The notes under the pieces: generated by a model
The model's input: the letters and a program-made list of their open reading frames with translations, nothing else
What the model was told of the DNA's origin: nothing
The model's database searches: none
Part shown: in pieces, positions 1 through 6,731 of the stretch
Layout of the letters: every line of letters starts with the position of its first letter
How positions within the stretch are numbered: the first letter of the stretch is position 1
Source: Spirochaetales bacterium
Lineage (GTDB): Bacteria; Spirochaetota; Spirochaetia; Treponematales; Treponemataceae
Direction of reading: 5' to 3'
Assembly: GCA_029098225.1 (NCBI GenBank)
Contig: JAQXNX010000010.1
Location: 365,721 to 429,720, forward strand
Length of the DNA: 64,000 nt
Position numbers and translations under genes: made by a program

Positions 1-2
1 AC

Positions 3-365
3 GCTTCAATCAATGACTTCATAAAAGAAGCTGACGATATTCTGCAGGATAATATTCGTAACCTTATTCTTTCAAAGCAGCTAGATGAAGTTGAAGTCTA
101 TAAAAAAGCCGATGTAGACCGCAAACTTTTTTCAAAAATCAGAACCCAGCCAGATTATCATCCGAATAAAAATACTTTGCTCAAATTATGCCTTGCAATG
201 AATCTAAATACAGATGAAACAGAAAATCTGCTGAAATCTGCCGGTTATTCTCTTTCAAAAAGCCTTCGGTCAGATCTGATTTTGCGTTATTGCTTTGGAC
301 ATAAGATTTTTGATGTTATAACTGTAAATCAGATATTGGACCATTATGGAGAAAAGGTTATTTAG
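3..365 (+). CDS. C-terminal part of a protein ending in an XRE-like helical domain (5' truncated by window)
   Basis: The frame is open from the window edge to the TAG at 363-365, so only the last 120 residues are seen and the true start lies outside. The tail reads as a small all-helical, Cro-like fold: a segment beginning VDRKLFSKIR, then a stretch in which leucines and the residues around LLKSAGYSLS occupy helix-turn-helix positions. I know this tail as a C-terminal appendage on unrelated catalytic domains such as macro-domain proteins, so the enzyme part is probably upstream. Function cannot be given from this fragment. It ends 72 bp before the converging repressor gene. Confidence 0.6.
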   Translation, partial: ASINDFIKEADDILQDNIRNLILSKQLDEVEVYKKADVDRKLFSKIRTQPDYHPNKNTLLKLCLAMNLNTDETENLLKSAGYSLSKSLRSDLILRYCFGHKIFDVITVNQILDHYGEKVI

Positions 366-437
366 CATTCCTCCTTCTTTGAAGAAAGACTACAACAGGT
401 CAGGTGGGAAGTGGTCGTTTTGAAAGCGACAAATGTA

Positions 438-746
438 TTATATATTTTCTTTTAGAGATCTAAGTAATTCTTTTTCCAAAGAAGACATTACATCATTTTT
501 AATTTTTGAAATCTTTTTATCTAGTTCTGGATTTGCTTTATTTGACTGAAAAAGAATTTGTGGTTCTACATCAAGAGCCTCTGCAATTCTCTCAATTGTA
601 GAAAGCTTTGGAACATTTTTATAAATTTCCATAAGTCCAATATAACTCGTTGCTGTATTACATGCTTCAGCCAATTGTTCTTGTGTAATCCCTTTTTCTT
701 TGCGAATTCTTTTTATGTTATCAATAACTGTTTTTTCTAAACTCAT
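438..746 (-). CDS. XRE-family transcriptional repressor
   Basis: This 102-residue protein has an N-terminal Cro/C1-type helix-turn-helix at about residues 8-65: IKRIRKEKGITQEQLAEAC forms the first helices, and the recognition helix follows at TSYIGLMEIYKN. The last 35 residues are charged and helical, probably for dimerisation. It is transcribed away from the DUF262/DUF1524 nuclease gene across a 127-bp gap holding two inverted repeats that cover the -10 boxes of both divergent promoters. The inferred role is an autoregulated controller that keeps the nuclease gene silent or pulsed, as in restriction-modification control proteins. No strong Shine-Dalgarno precedes the ATG. Confidence 0.85.
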   Translation of the reverse strand: MSLEKTVIDNIKRIRKEKGITQEQLAEACNTATSYIGLMEIYKNVPKLSTIERIAEALDVEPQILFQSNKANPELDKKISKIKNDVMSSLEKELLRSLKENI

Positions 747-767
747 AATGCAGTTATATCAATTATG

Positions 768-796
768 ATATAACTCTATATAATTTTTATTGACAA
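768..796 (-). promoter_or_regulatory. Promoter of the XRE repressor gene
   Basis: On the minus strand TTGTCA (796-791) is followed after 17 bp by TTATAT (773-768). The -35 box overlaps that of the divergent nuclease promoter, and the -10 box lies inside operator 1, so binding there should block the gene's own transcription. Confidence 0.55.
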
Positions 797-818
797 TATT
801 GATATAGAAATATATCAT
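790..818 (+). promoter_or_regulatory. Promoter of the DUF262/DUF1524 gene
   Basis: TTGACA (790-795), a 17-bp spacer and TATCAT (813-818) form a near-consensus sigma-70 promoter whose -10 box sits in operator 2. The expected leader is about 49 nt, with an AAGAAGGGA ribosome binding site at 856-864. Confidence 0.7.
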
Positions 819-873
819 AATTGATATATTAATTCATATATTAGAAATTACTGTAAGAAGGGAATTAAATAAT

Positions 874-2967
874 ATGAAAGCATCTGAAACTTCGGTTTTA
901 AGTTTTATAGGTGGATTGGATAAAACGTTTACAATACCTCCTTATCAAAGAAATTATGAATGGACTATAGAACAATGTAACGAGCTCTTTAATGATATTG
1001 AAAATGCATATTTAAAAGAAAAAACTCATTATTTAGGCAATGTTGTTTATTATTTTGGTGAGAAAAATGGAGCTGAATACACAGAAGTTGTTTTAGTGGA
1101 TGGGCAACAACGAATTACTACAATAATTCTTCTATTATGTGCAATAAGAGATTCTGGGAAAAATAAGGATGAATTCCAAAAAAAAATAGATACTAGATAT
1201 TTAATAAATGATACCAGTGATGAGAAATATCGAATAAGACTTAAGCAAACAGCTTACGATTATCAAAACTTTCTTTCTGTAATTAATAAATCAAAAAATA
1301 AAGATGAAAATAATAATATTGTAAAAAACTACAATCATTTTCTTGAATTGTTACATGATACAGATATTTCTTTAAATGATTTATATAATACAATACAAAA
1401 ACTAGAAATAGTAAGTGTTAACCTAGAAATAGAAAATGACTTAGAAAGTGTTCAAACGATTTTCGAGAAAATTAATTCTACAGGAAAACCCCTAAGTGCT
1501 GCGGATTTGATACGAAATTGTCTTTTATTATCTAAGTCTTCTGCAGAACAACAGCGTCTCTATGATAATTATTGGATAAACATTGAACGAACTATAGAGA
1601 ATGATTCTATTTCCTTTTTAGCTAAAAATTACTTAATAATTCAGACATTTTCTGATATTGCAAATTCAGAAATATACAAAGTTTTTAAGGAATATTCTTC
1701 AAATAGTTCAAAGTCACATGAAGAAATATTAGGGGAATTGGTTACTTATTCGAAATTTTTTAACTGGTTAAAAAAGAATAATAGTCCAAAGAAAGAACTT
1801 AATAAATATATTCAAGAATTGAACTATTTAAAAACTGAAGATGTCTATCCATTGTATTTATATCTACTTAATAAATTATATGATAAAGATAATAATGAAC
1901 TTTTAAAAATATTTCATCTTTTATCTGATTTTATGCTTCGTTTTCGTATTGTTTCAGCTTCAGGAGGAGGAGGAGCTCTACGGTCTGTTGTTTATAAATT
2001 ACTTGAGAAAATGAGTGAAAATGAAATTCAGATATGCTACGAAGATATTTATTCAGAATTATCTAACAGCCCATCAAAATCAGGTCGGTATCCATCGGAT
2101 GAGGATTTTAAACAGTCTTTAATGCAATCTAGAAAAAACAATCATACTTATGGAAGAGTTCTTTTACGAAAAATTGAAGATTATGAAACTAAAAATATTA
2201 GTGTTCCGTTAGAAGAAATAACTGTTGAACATTTTATGCCTCAGACATTAAATGAATGGTGGAATAAAAATTTTGGTGGCGCGGAAAAAGCGATAGTAAT
2301 ATATGAGAAATATCTAAATTGCATTGGTAATTTAGGAATAATGTCTCAAGGTTATAATTCATCTAATTATAATAAATCATGGAATAAGAAACTTGAAATA
2401 ATAAAGCAGGTACAATTCAATATTACAAAAGAGGTTGTTGAGTATAAAGAATGGGATGAAACTCACATTCAAGTTCGTAATGTGGATTTAGCGAATCGTG
2501 CATGTAAAGCAATAACTCCTCCACAGACAAGAAAAAAGATGCAGCCTCTTTTTACAGTAGAATTTGAGAATGGAATTTATCCTGCTTCTGATATCACAAC
2601 AGATATGAATGGTTCTGATGTAAAAGAAGTTTTATACAAAGGAAAACCCTTGGGAATCAATTCTTGGAGATACTATTTTAATGAAATATGTAAAATTACA
2701 TATAAATTAGATTCAGAAAAGTTTGGAAAAATTGTTAAAGAAAATTTAATACATAAAAATTCCAAAAAAAGAAATGGAAATAAAAAAGACCCTTTAATCT
2801 CAAAGAATTCACATTTGTTAGTAGAAGCAAAAAAAATTGGAACTTCAGAATACTATTCAGAAGGATCTTTAAGTTCTGAGAGAGCAAGAATATATGCAAA
2901 GCAATTATTGGATTTATATGGAATAACAGACTGCTTTTCAATTTATGTAGTTAGTAAAGATAATTAA
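874..2967 (+). CDS. GmrSD-like DUF262/DUF1524 nuclease-family protein
   Basis: This 697-residue protein has an N-terminal DUF262 (ParB/Srx-like NTPase) domain, with IPPYQRNYEW at 21-30 and the signature DGQQR at 76-80. A conserved TGKPLSAADLIRN segment lies near residue 205. A DUF1524 His-Me/HNH-type nuclease domain carries EHFMP at 452-456. The remaining about 150 residues include a small beta-rich region (from about 565) and a mixed alpha/beta tail I do not recognise. GmrSD proteins are type IV restriction systems that cut glucosylated or otherwise modified phage DNA, but DUF262-DUF1524 proteins also appear as stand-alone defence genes. The strong operator-controlled promoter and adjacent XRE repressor support a defence role. 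DNA cleavage is inferred, not shown. Confidence 0.85.
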   Translation: MKASETSVLSFIGGLDKTFTIPPYQRNYEWTIEQCNELFNDIENAYLKEKTHYLGNVVYYFGEKNGAEYTEVVLVDGQQRITTIILLLCAIRDSGKNKDEFQKKIDTRYLINDTSDEKYRIRLKQTAYDYQNFLSVINKSKNKDENNNIVKNYNHFLELLHDTDISLNDLYNTIQKLEIVSVNLEIENDLESVQTIFEKINSTGKPLSAADLIRNCLLLSKSSAEQQRLYDNYWINIERTIENDSISFLAKNYLIIQTFSDIANSEIYKVFKEYSSNSSKSHEEILGELVTYSKFFNWLKKNNSPKKELNKYIQELNYLKTEDVYPLYLYLLNKLYDKDNNELLKIFHLLSDFMLRFRIVSASGGGGALRSVVYKLLEKMSENEIQICYEDIYSELSNSPSKSGRYPSDEDFKQSLMQSRKNNHTYGRVLLRKIEDYETKNISVPLEEITVEHFMPQTLNEWWNKNFGGAEKAIVIYEKYLNCIGNLGIMSQGYNSSNYNKSWNKKLEIIKQVQFNITKEVVEYKEWDETHIQVRNVDLANRACKAITPPQTRKKMQPLFTVEFENGIYPASDITTDMNGSDVKEVLYKGKPLGINSWRYYFNEICKITYKLDSEKFGKIVKENLIHKNSKKRNGNKKDPLISKNSHLLVEAKKIGTSEYYSEGSLSSERARIYAKQLLDLYGITDCFSIYVVSKDN

Positions 2968-3004
2968 TTAGCTTAGAAAATCAAATTAATAAGGAAAATA
3001 GCTT

Positions 3005-4129
3005 ATGAAAAAGATTATTTTTGTTTTGCCTTTAATGGCTATGATGGTTGTAGGTTGTAGCAATCCTACAAATACTACAATTCCAGTTACCCCAACAGAA
3101 CCTACTACACCGGCTCAGCCAGAACAGCCACAGACACCCGCTGCCTATAGTGCGGGAGATAGCGCAAGAGCAAATATTACTTTTGGTGGTGTAACTTACA
3201 GCAAAACTGGTGAAGTTTATGTTACAAATCCAAGCGGTGCTACAATTACTGGAGCTGCAAATATAAACAATGACGCTGGTATTTTTATTGAAGGCCGTAA
3301 CGTAACACTTAGTCCATATATCATGGGTAAGTATGAGGTAACTCAAGAACTTTATACAGCAGTTATGACAAATCAAACAGTTACAGTAGGTGAAACAGAA
3401 TATAATCTTTTAGCTTCGCCTTTTGCATGTACAGAAACTGGAACATACCCTAAAGCAACAACTGATACTCAGAATTTGAGACCAGCAGAATGTGTAAGCT
3501 GGTTTGATGCTGTTTATTTTTGTAATAAGTTGAGTGAAAAGATGAATCTTACACCAGCCTATAACATTACAATTACAGGGATGTATAATAATCATATTTC
3601 TTATGCAACAGTAAGCCTTGTAGAAAATGCAAACGGCTACCGTTTGCCAACAAGGGCAGAATGGGAATTTGCGGCAAGAGGAGGTAACCCTTCTGCTGAG
3701 GCATGGAACTATACATTCAGTGGTGCCCCAACAGCAAATGGTACATCTTATACAGCAATTCAGAATACAGGACTTGATAGCGTTGGTTGGTATAAGTGGA
3801 ACCTTGGTGATGGAACAACTAATGATACTCCAATTTCAGATGGAACTGCAGGTCGAGGATCACACGAAGTAGGTAAAAAGGCTGAAAATGCACTTCATAT
3901 ATATGATATGAGTGGTAACGTAGGTGAGTGGTGTTATGATTATTCAGGTAATTTTGGAACAGGAAATGTAACAAATCCTACAGGCCCTACATCAGGGGAT
4001 TGGCATATCTATAGTGGCGGTACCTGGGTCGGTGGCGCTCTTACATGTTCTGTATGTGCAATGAATCATTATCAACCGGATGGTTTGTTAAAAAACTTGG
4101 GATTCCGTGTTGTACGAAACGTCAACTAG
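3005..4129 (+). CDS. Sumf1-fold (formylglycine-generating-enzyme-like) lipoprotein
   Basis: The 374-residue exported protein has a type II signal with lipobox VVGC and Cys18 as the lipidation site. A Pro/Thr-rich linker (about 20-47) leads to a FGE-sulfatase/Sumf1 domain from about residue 95, including GKYEVTQE, WFDAVYFCNKLS, GYRLPTRAEWEFAARGG, DMSGNVGEWCYD and a final GFRVVRN. In the active-site segment GGTWVGGALTC the first of the two cysteines used by true formylglycine-generating enzymes is Gly and only the second remains, so formylglycine synthesis is unlikely. Treponemes carry many such proteins of unknown role. It starts 37 bp after the nuclease gene but may be independent. A terminator at 4202-4235 follows. 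Confidence 0.85.
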   Translation: MKKIIFVLPLMAMMVVGCSNPTNTTIPVTPTEPTTPAQPEQPQTPAAYSAGDSARANITFGGVTYSKTGEVYVTNPSGATITGAANINNDAGIFIEGRNVTLSPYIMGKYEVTQELYTAVMTNQTVTVGETEYNLLASPFACTETGTYPKATTDTQNLRPAECVSWFDAVYFCNKLSEKMNLTPAYNITITGMYNNHISYATVSLVENANGYRLPTRAEWEFAARGGNPSAEAWNYTFSGAPTANGTSYTAIQNTGLDSVGWYKWNLGDGTTNDTPISDGTAGRGSHEVGKKAENALHIYDMSGNVGEWCYDYSGNFGTGNVTNPTGPTSGDWHIYSGGTWVGGALTCSVCAMNHYQPDGLLKNLGFRVVRNVN

Positions 4130-4176
4130 TGTTGATAAGATCTGCAAGAAATTGAACTTACATCCCGTCGTAGCAA

Positions 4177-4198
4177 AGCTCCGGGGTGATTACATATA
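4177..4198 (+). repeat. 22-nt box, copy 1 (precedes terminator)
   Basis: This 22-nt sequence, starting AGCTCCGGGGTG and ending TTACATATA, recurs exactly at 4960-4981. In both places it ends a few bases before a GC-rich hairpin and T-run. It might be the conserved part of a small RNA, a terminator-associated motif or a recombination site. Confidence 0.7.
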
Positions 4199-4201
4199 CC
4201 G

Positions 4202-4235
4202 TCCCGCGTGACACGCTGTTGCGCGGGATTTTTTA
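4202..4235 (+). terminator. Intrinsic terminator after the Sumf1 lipoprotein gene
   Basis: TCCCGCG (4202-4208) pairs with CGCGGGA (4222-4228) and is followed by a T-run at 4229-4234. It lies 72 bp after the lipoprotein stop and abuts the 3' end of the convergent phosphatase gene. Confidence 0.85.
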
Positions 4236-4904
4236 TTATATATCGCGCAAATGCCTGTCGTCATTCAAAAGCTCGAGCACTGGCATTGCCAGACTGCCGG
4301 GGGTTTTGTCAAAGCGGAGGACGCTTATTCCAGTGTGGGAAAAGTGGCAGAGGGCGCACATATATGGGAAGGTCTGGTTGAGGACGCGGGCGAGAAAAGA
4401 GGAAGAGGCTCCACCGTGGCAGAAAATTGCCAGAGTTTTCTGCTGGTCGTTTGGACGCTTGTTGCGGTAATAGAGGCCTTCGCGCACATAGCCCAGGCTC
4501 GCCAGCCACTTATCTGCTTCTTCGCCGATTTTGTCTGCGTCGACCGTGGCGAAGTTTCCTTTGTAAACCGGATATTCGCGCCAATTTTCACTTTGCAGGT
4601 CATGGCCAGTAAGCATCAATTCGTCGGCGCCCTTCCAGGGATGCCATTTTTCTTCATATAACTCGTCTTCGCAGCCGTAGCGGATTTCGCGGATAAAATC
4701 CAGAACATGGATGTCTTTTATGCCTGAGGCCTTTGAAAAATATTCAGCGGTCTGCATAGCTCTTCCCTGAGGAGAAGAATAAATCTCATCTATTCCTTCG
4801 ATTAATAGTCTCTGAGCTGCAGCTGCGGCCTGTTTGTGGCCAAGTTCGGTAAGGCAGTCTTTTTCGTAATTAGGGTCGCCGTGGCGGATAAGTATAATTC
4901 TCAT
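4236..4904 (-). CDS. Histidine phosphatase family protein (phosphoglycerate-mutase-like)
   Basis: This 222-residue cytosolic protein opens with IRHGD, in which His8 is the phospho-acceptor, continues with LTELGHKQAAAAAQRL and a YSSPQGRAMQTAE segment carrying the second phosphate-binding Arg, and ends with FCHGGASSSFLARVL, which supplies the second catalytic His. The order and length match branch 1 histidine phosphatases; the substrate cannot be told. The gene is clearly richer in G+C than its neighbours and uses GC-rich codons. It is flanked by two exact copies of a 22-nt box, suggesting a transferred cassette. TATAAT lies 10 nt upstream of the ATG on the minus strand, without a good -35 box. 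Confidence 0.85.
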   Translation of the reverse strand: MRIILIRHGDPNYEKDCLTELGHKQAAAAAQRLLIEGIDEIYSSPQGRAMQTAEYFSKASGIKDIHVLDFIREIRYGCEDELYEEKWHPWKGADELMLTGHDLQSENWREYPVYKGNFATVDADKIGEEADKWLASLGYVREGLYYRNKRPNDQQKTLAIFCHGGASSSFLARVLNQTFPYMCALCHFSHTGISVLRFDKTPGSLAMPVLELLNDDRHLRDI

Positions 4905-4959
4905 AGTTATTCAGATTATATCATATTTTTACATTTGTTTATATATTCTGAAGAAGTTT

Positions 4960-4981
4960 AGCTCCGGGGTGATTACATATA
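4960..4981 (+). repeat. 22-nt box, copy 2
   Basis: Exact second copy of the box at 4177-4198, in the same orientation and again immediately upstream of a hairpin with a T-run. Flanking bases differ, so conservation ends at the box edges. Confidence 0.7.
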
Positions 4982-4982
4982 T

Positions 4983-5018
4983 CGCCCGAATCAGGTAACT
5001 GGTGCGGGTGTTTTTTTT
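4983..5018 (+). terminator. Terminator-like hairpin after box copy 2
   Basis: CGCCC (4983-4987) pairs, with one G-U, with GGGTG (5006-5010); a smaller CAG/CTG stem lies inside, and eight T follow. No + strand gene ends nearby, so it may end a short untranslated RNA containing the box. Confidence 0.55.
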
Positions 5019-5022
5019 ACTT

Positions 5023-5052
5023 TTGAATTTCTATATTATTTTATGTTATAAT
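5023..5052 (+). promoter_or_regulatory. Promoter of the FliL-like / exonuclease III pair
   Basis: TTGAAT (5023-5028), an 18-bp spacer and TATAAT (5047-5052) lie directly after the terminator-like hairpin and 18 bp before the start at 5071. Confidence 0.6.
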
Positions 5053-5070
5053 AAACTTCAGAGGAAATTG

Positions 5071-5502
5071 ATGATTTATAAAAATAAAATATTTCTTGCG
5101 GTTTTTCTATTTTTTATTGGTTTTTATGGATTTGCGCAAAATAATAAAACAGTTCCTGCAACTTCTGTAAATAACTATTCCAGGAAGCGTGAAGTTCTTA
5201 ACTGGTATACATCTTTGGGCGCTATTCGAGCTAAATCTTCTGATGGAAATACTGTTCTTATAGAAATTGTGTTTGGCTATAAACTTGGTGATGAAAACGC
5301 AGAAGTGGAATTTGCACAGCGCACAATAGAAATAAAAGATTATTTAAGAAATTTAATGATGAAAAAAACTAAAAATGAAATTTTAAATCCAAAAAATGAA
5401 GAAAAGCTGAGTAATGAAATTAAAAACGGAATTAATCAGGAAATTCTAAATCAAGCAACTATACGCGATGTGCAATTTTTACAAAAAGAAATAACTGAAT
5501 AA
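5071..5502 (+). CDS. FliL-like exported protein
   Basis: The start at 5071 is chosen because GAGGA lies 6-10 bp upstream; an in-frame start at 5002 would precede the promoter. The 143-residue protein has an N-terminal hydrophobic signal (about 6-22, ending FGFAQ). It then shows the FliL pattern: WYTSLGAIRAKSSD, a hydrophobic strand FGYKLGDENAEVE, an EIKDYLRNLM helix, NPKNEEKLSNEIK and a final RDVQFLQKEI strand. FliL binds the flagellar stator at the inner membrane and affects motor torque. A stand-alone copy beside a DNA repair gene suggests a divergent paralogue rather than the flagellar operon copy. The exonuclease gene begins 15 bp downstream. Confidence 0.65.
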   Translation: MIYKNKIFLAVFLFFIGFYGFAQNNKTVPATSVNNYSRKREVLNWYTSLGAIRAKSSDGNTVLIEIVFGYKLGDENAEVEFAQRTIEIKDYLRNLMMKKTKNEILNPKNEEKLSNEIKNGINQEILNQATIRDVQFLQKEITE

Positions 5503-5517
5503 TAAGGTGGTTTTGCA

Positions 5518-6285
5518 ATGAAAATAATTTCGTGGAATGTGAATGGAATTCGCGCGGTAGAAAAAAAGGGTTTTAAGGAATGGCTTCTTGCGAGCGGTGC
5601 TGATGTTGTTTGTATTCAGGAAACTAAAGCTCATTCGGGTCAGCTTTCGCCGGAGCTGCTTTCTCCGTCTGGTGATGGCATTGAATATAAATCATATTTT
5701 CACAGTGCAAAAAGACCTGGTTATTCGGGAACGGCAATTTATTCCAAAACAGAACCTGATTCTGTAGAACCAATGGGCGATGAACGTTTTGATGATGAAG
5801 GCCGCGTGACTATTGCAAAATTCGGTAAGCTTGCGGTTATTTCGGCTTATTTTCCTAACAGTCAGGATGCCGGTGCACGGCTTGATTACAAGCTTGCATT
5901 TTGTGATGCAATGCTAAAAAAATGTAATGAACTTGTTGCGTCTGGTTTTGATATTGTTCTTTGCGGCGATTATAACATTGCACATAAACCGATTGATCTT
6001 GCAAATCCTAAAGCTAATGAAGGTAATGCCGGTTATTTACCAGAAGAACGTGCCTGGATGGACGCTTTTACTTCTGCCGGTTATGTAGATACTTTCCGTC
6101 ATTTTTGCCAGGAACCAAAAATGTACACCTGGTGGAGTTATCGTTTTCATGCCCGCGAAAAGAATATCGGCTGGCGTATTGATTATCAATGCGTAAATCC
6201 GTCTTTTATAGACAAAGTAAAATCTTCAATAATTCTTGCAGACGTTATGGGTTCGGATCATTGTCCAATCCAGGTGGAAATTTAA
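5518..6285 (+). CDS. xth: Exodeoxyribonuclease III (AP endonuclease family 1)
   Basis: This 255-residue cytosolic enzyme repairs abasic sites and blocked 3' ends during base excision repair. Conserved catalytic residues are visible: WNVNG with Asn7, QETK with Glu35, the GDYN box with Asp151 and Asn153, and the C-terminal GSDHCPI with Asp247 and His248. Length matches the ExoA/Xth family. AAGGTGG precedes the ATG. It probably shares the promoter at 5023-5052 with the FliL-like gene. Its last four bases overlap the end of the convergent GDYXXLXY gene. Confidence 0.93.
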   Translation: MKIISWNVNGIRAVEKKGFKEWLLASGADVVCIQETKAHSGQLSPELLSPSGDGIEYKSYFHSAKRPGYSGTAIYSKTEPDSVEPMGDERFDDEGRVTIAKFGKLAVISAYFPNSQDAGARLDYKLAFCDAMLKKCNELVASGFDIVLCGDYNIAHKPIDLANPKANEGNAGYLPEERAWMDAFTSAGYVDTFRHFCQEPKMYTWWSYRFHAREKNIGWRIDYQCVNPSFIDKVKSSIILADVMGSDHCPIQVEI

Positions 6286-6731
6286 TTTGCGTAATTTTTG
6301 ATATATTGTTCAACAGGAAGTTCAGCGCCGTTAAAATGAACATAAAGTTCTTTTTGAACTATTGTTCCATCTCTGCCAACGTAAATTTCAAGCTCGGGTT
6401 CAAGTTCATTAAAATTCTTACGGCCCATTGCATCTAATGTAAGCGCGTATTCTTCCTGAAGATAATATTCGTTTGCAGCTTTATAAACATTTTTAAGTTT
6501 GTAATCCAGTTGAGCTTCAATTTTTTCAATATCATCTTTATTCAGATTCAGCTGAGCATAGCGTCCTTTTAAGGAATTAAAAGGATCGTAAGCAGTACAG
6601 CGGATTCTGAAAATTGTATTATTTTTTTCGGCGTAATGTTTTACAGCGGCGGGCTTTATGAACATTGCGCTTATCACTGCAAGCTGAAAAACAATCAGCA
6701 GTGAAATTGAAATTATTACTTTTTTAATCAT
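6282..6731 (-). CDS. GDYXXLXY-type membrane-anchored protein
   Basis: The protein has 149 residues with one N-terminal hydrophobic segment (about 4-22), followed by a periplasmic domain that begins with the diagnostic pattern YDPFNSLKGRYAQLN, a variant of GDYXXLXY. Proteins of this family are encoded beside DUF2157/DUF4401 multi-span membrane proteins, exactly as here: the start codon overlaps the end of the DUF2157 gene by 8 bp, so the two are translationally coupled. The biochemical function is not known. Confidence 0.75.
   Translation of the reverse strand: MIKKVIISISLLIVFQLAVISAMFIKPAAVKHYAEKNNTIFRIRCTAYDPFNSLKGRYAQLNLNKDDIEKIEAQLDYKLKNVYKAANEYYLQEEYALTLDAMGRKNFNELEPELEIYVGRDGTIVQKELYVHFNGAELPVEQYIKNYAN

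Larger units (their letters stand above)
753..830. promoter_or_regulatory. Double operator between repressor and nuclease genes
   Basis: Two 22-bp inverted repeats share the half-site TATATCA / TGATATA around a 4-bp centre: site 1 at 753-774 (arms GTTATATCA/TGATATAAC) and site 2 at 809-830 (arms AATATATCA/TGATATATT). The central ATTA of site 1 appears as TAAT in site 2, so the sites are mirror images. Each covers one -10 box of the divergent promoters. The 56-bp spacing between equivalent positions is about five helical turns, which would allow cooperative contacts. Confidence 0.7.

Noticed and set aside
4186..4661. Overlapping + strand frames of 94 and 136 codons
   Set aside because: They lie antisense to the histidine phosphatase gene, whose protein motifs are clear. 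The GC-rich sequence leaves several frames open by chance.
4130..5020. Integron cassette (attC) explanation for the boxed phosphatase gene
   Set aside because: No GTTRRRY/RYYYAAC core pair could be found around the boxes and no integrase gene is in the window.
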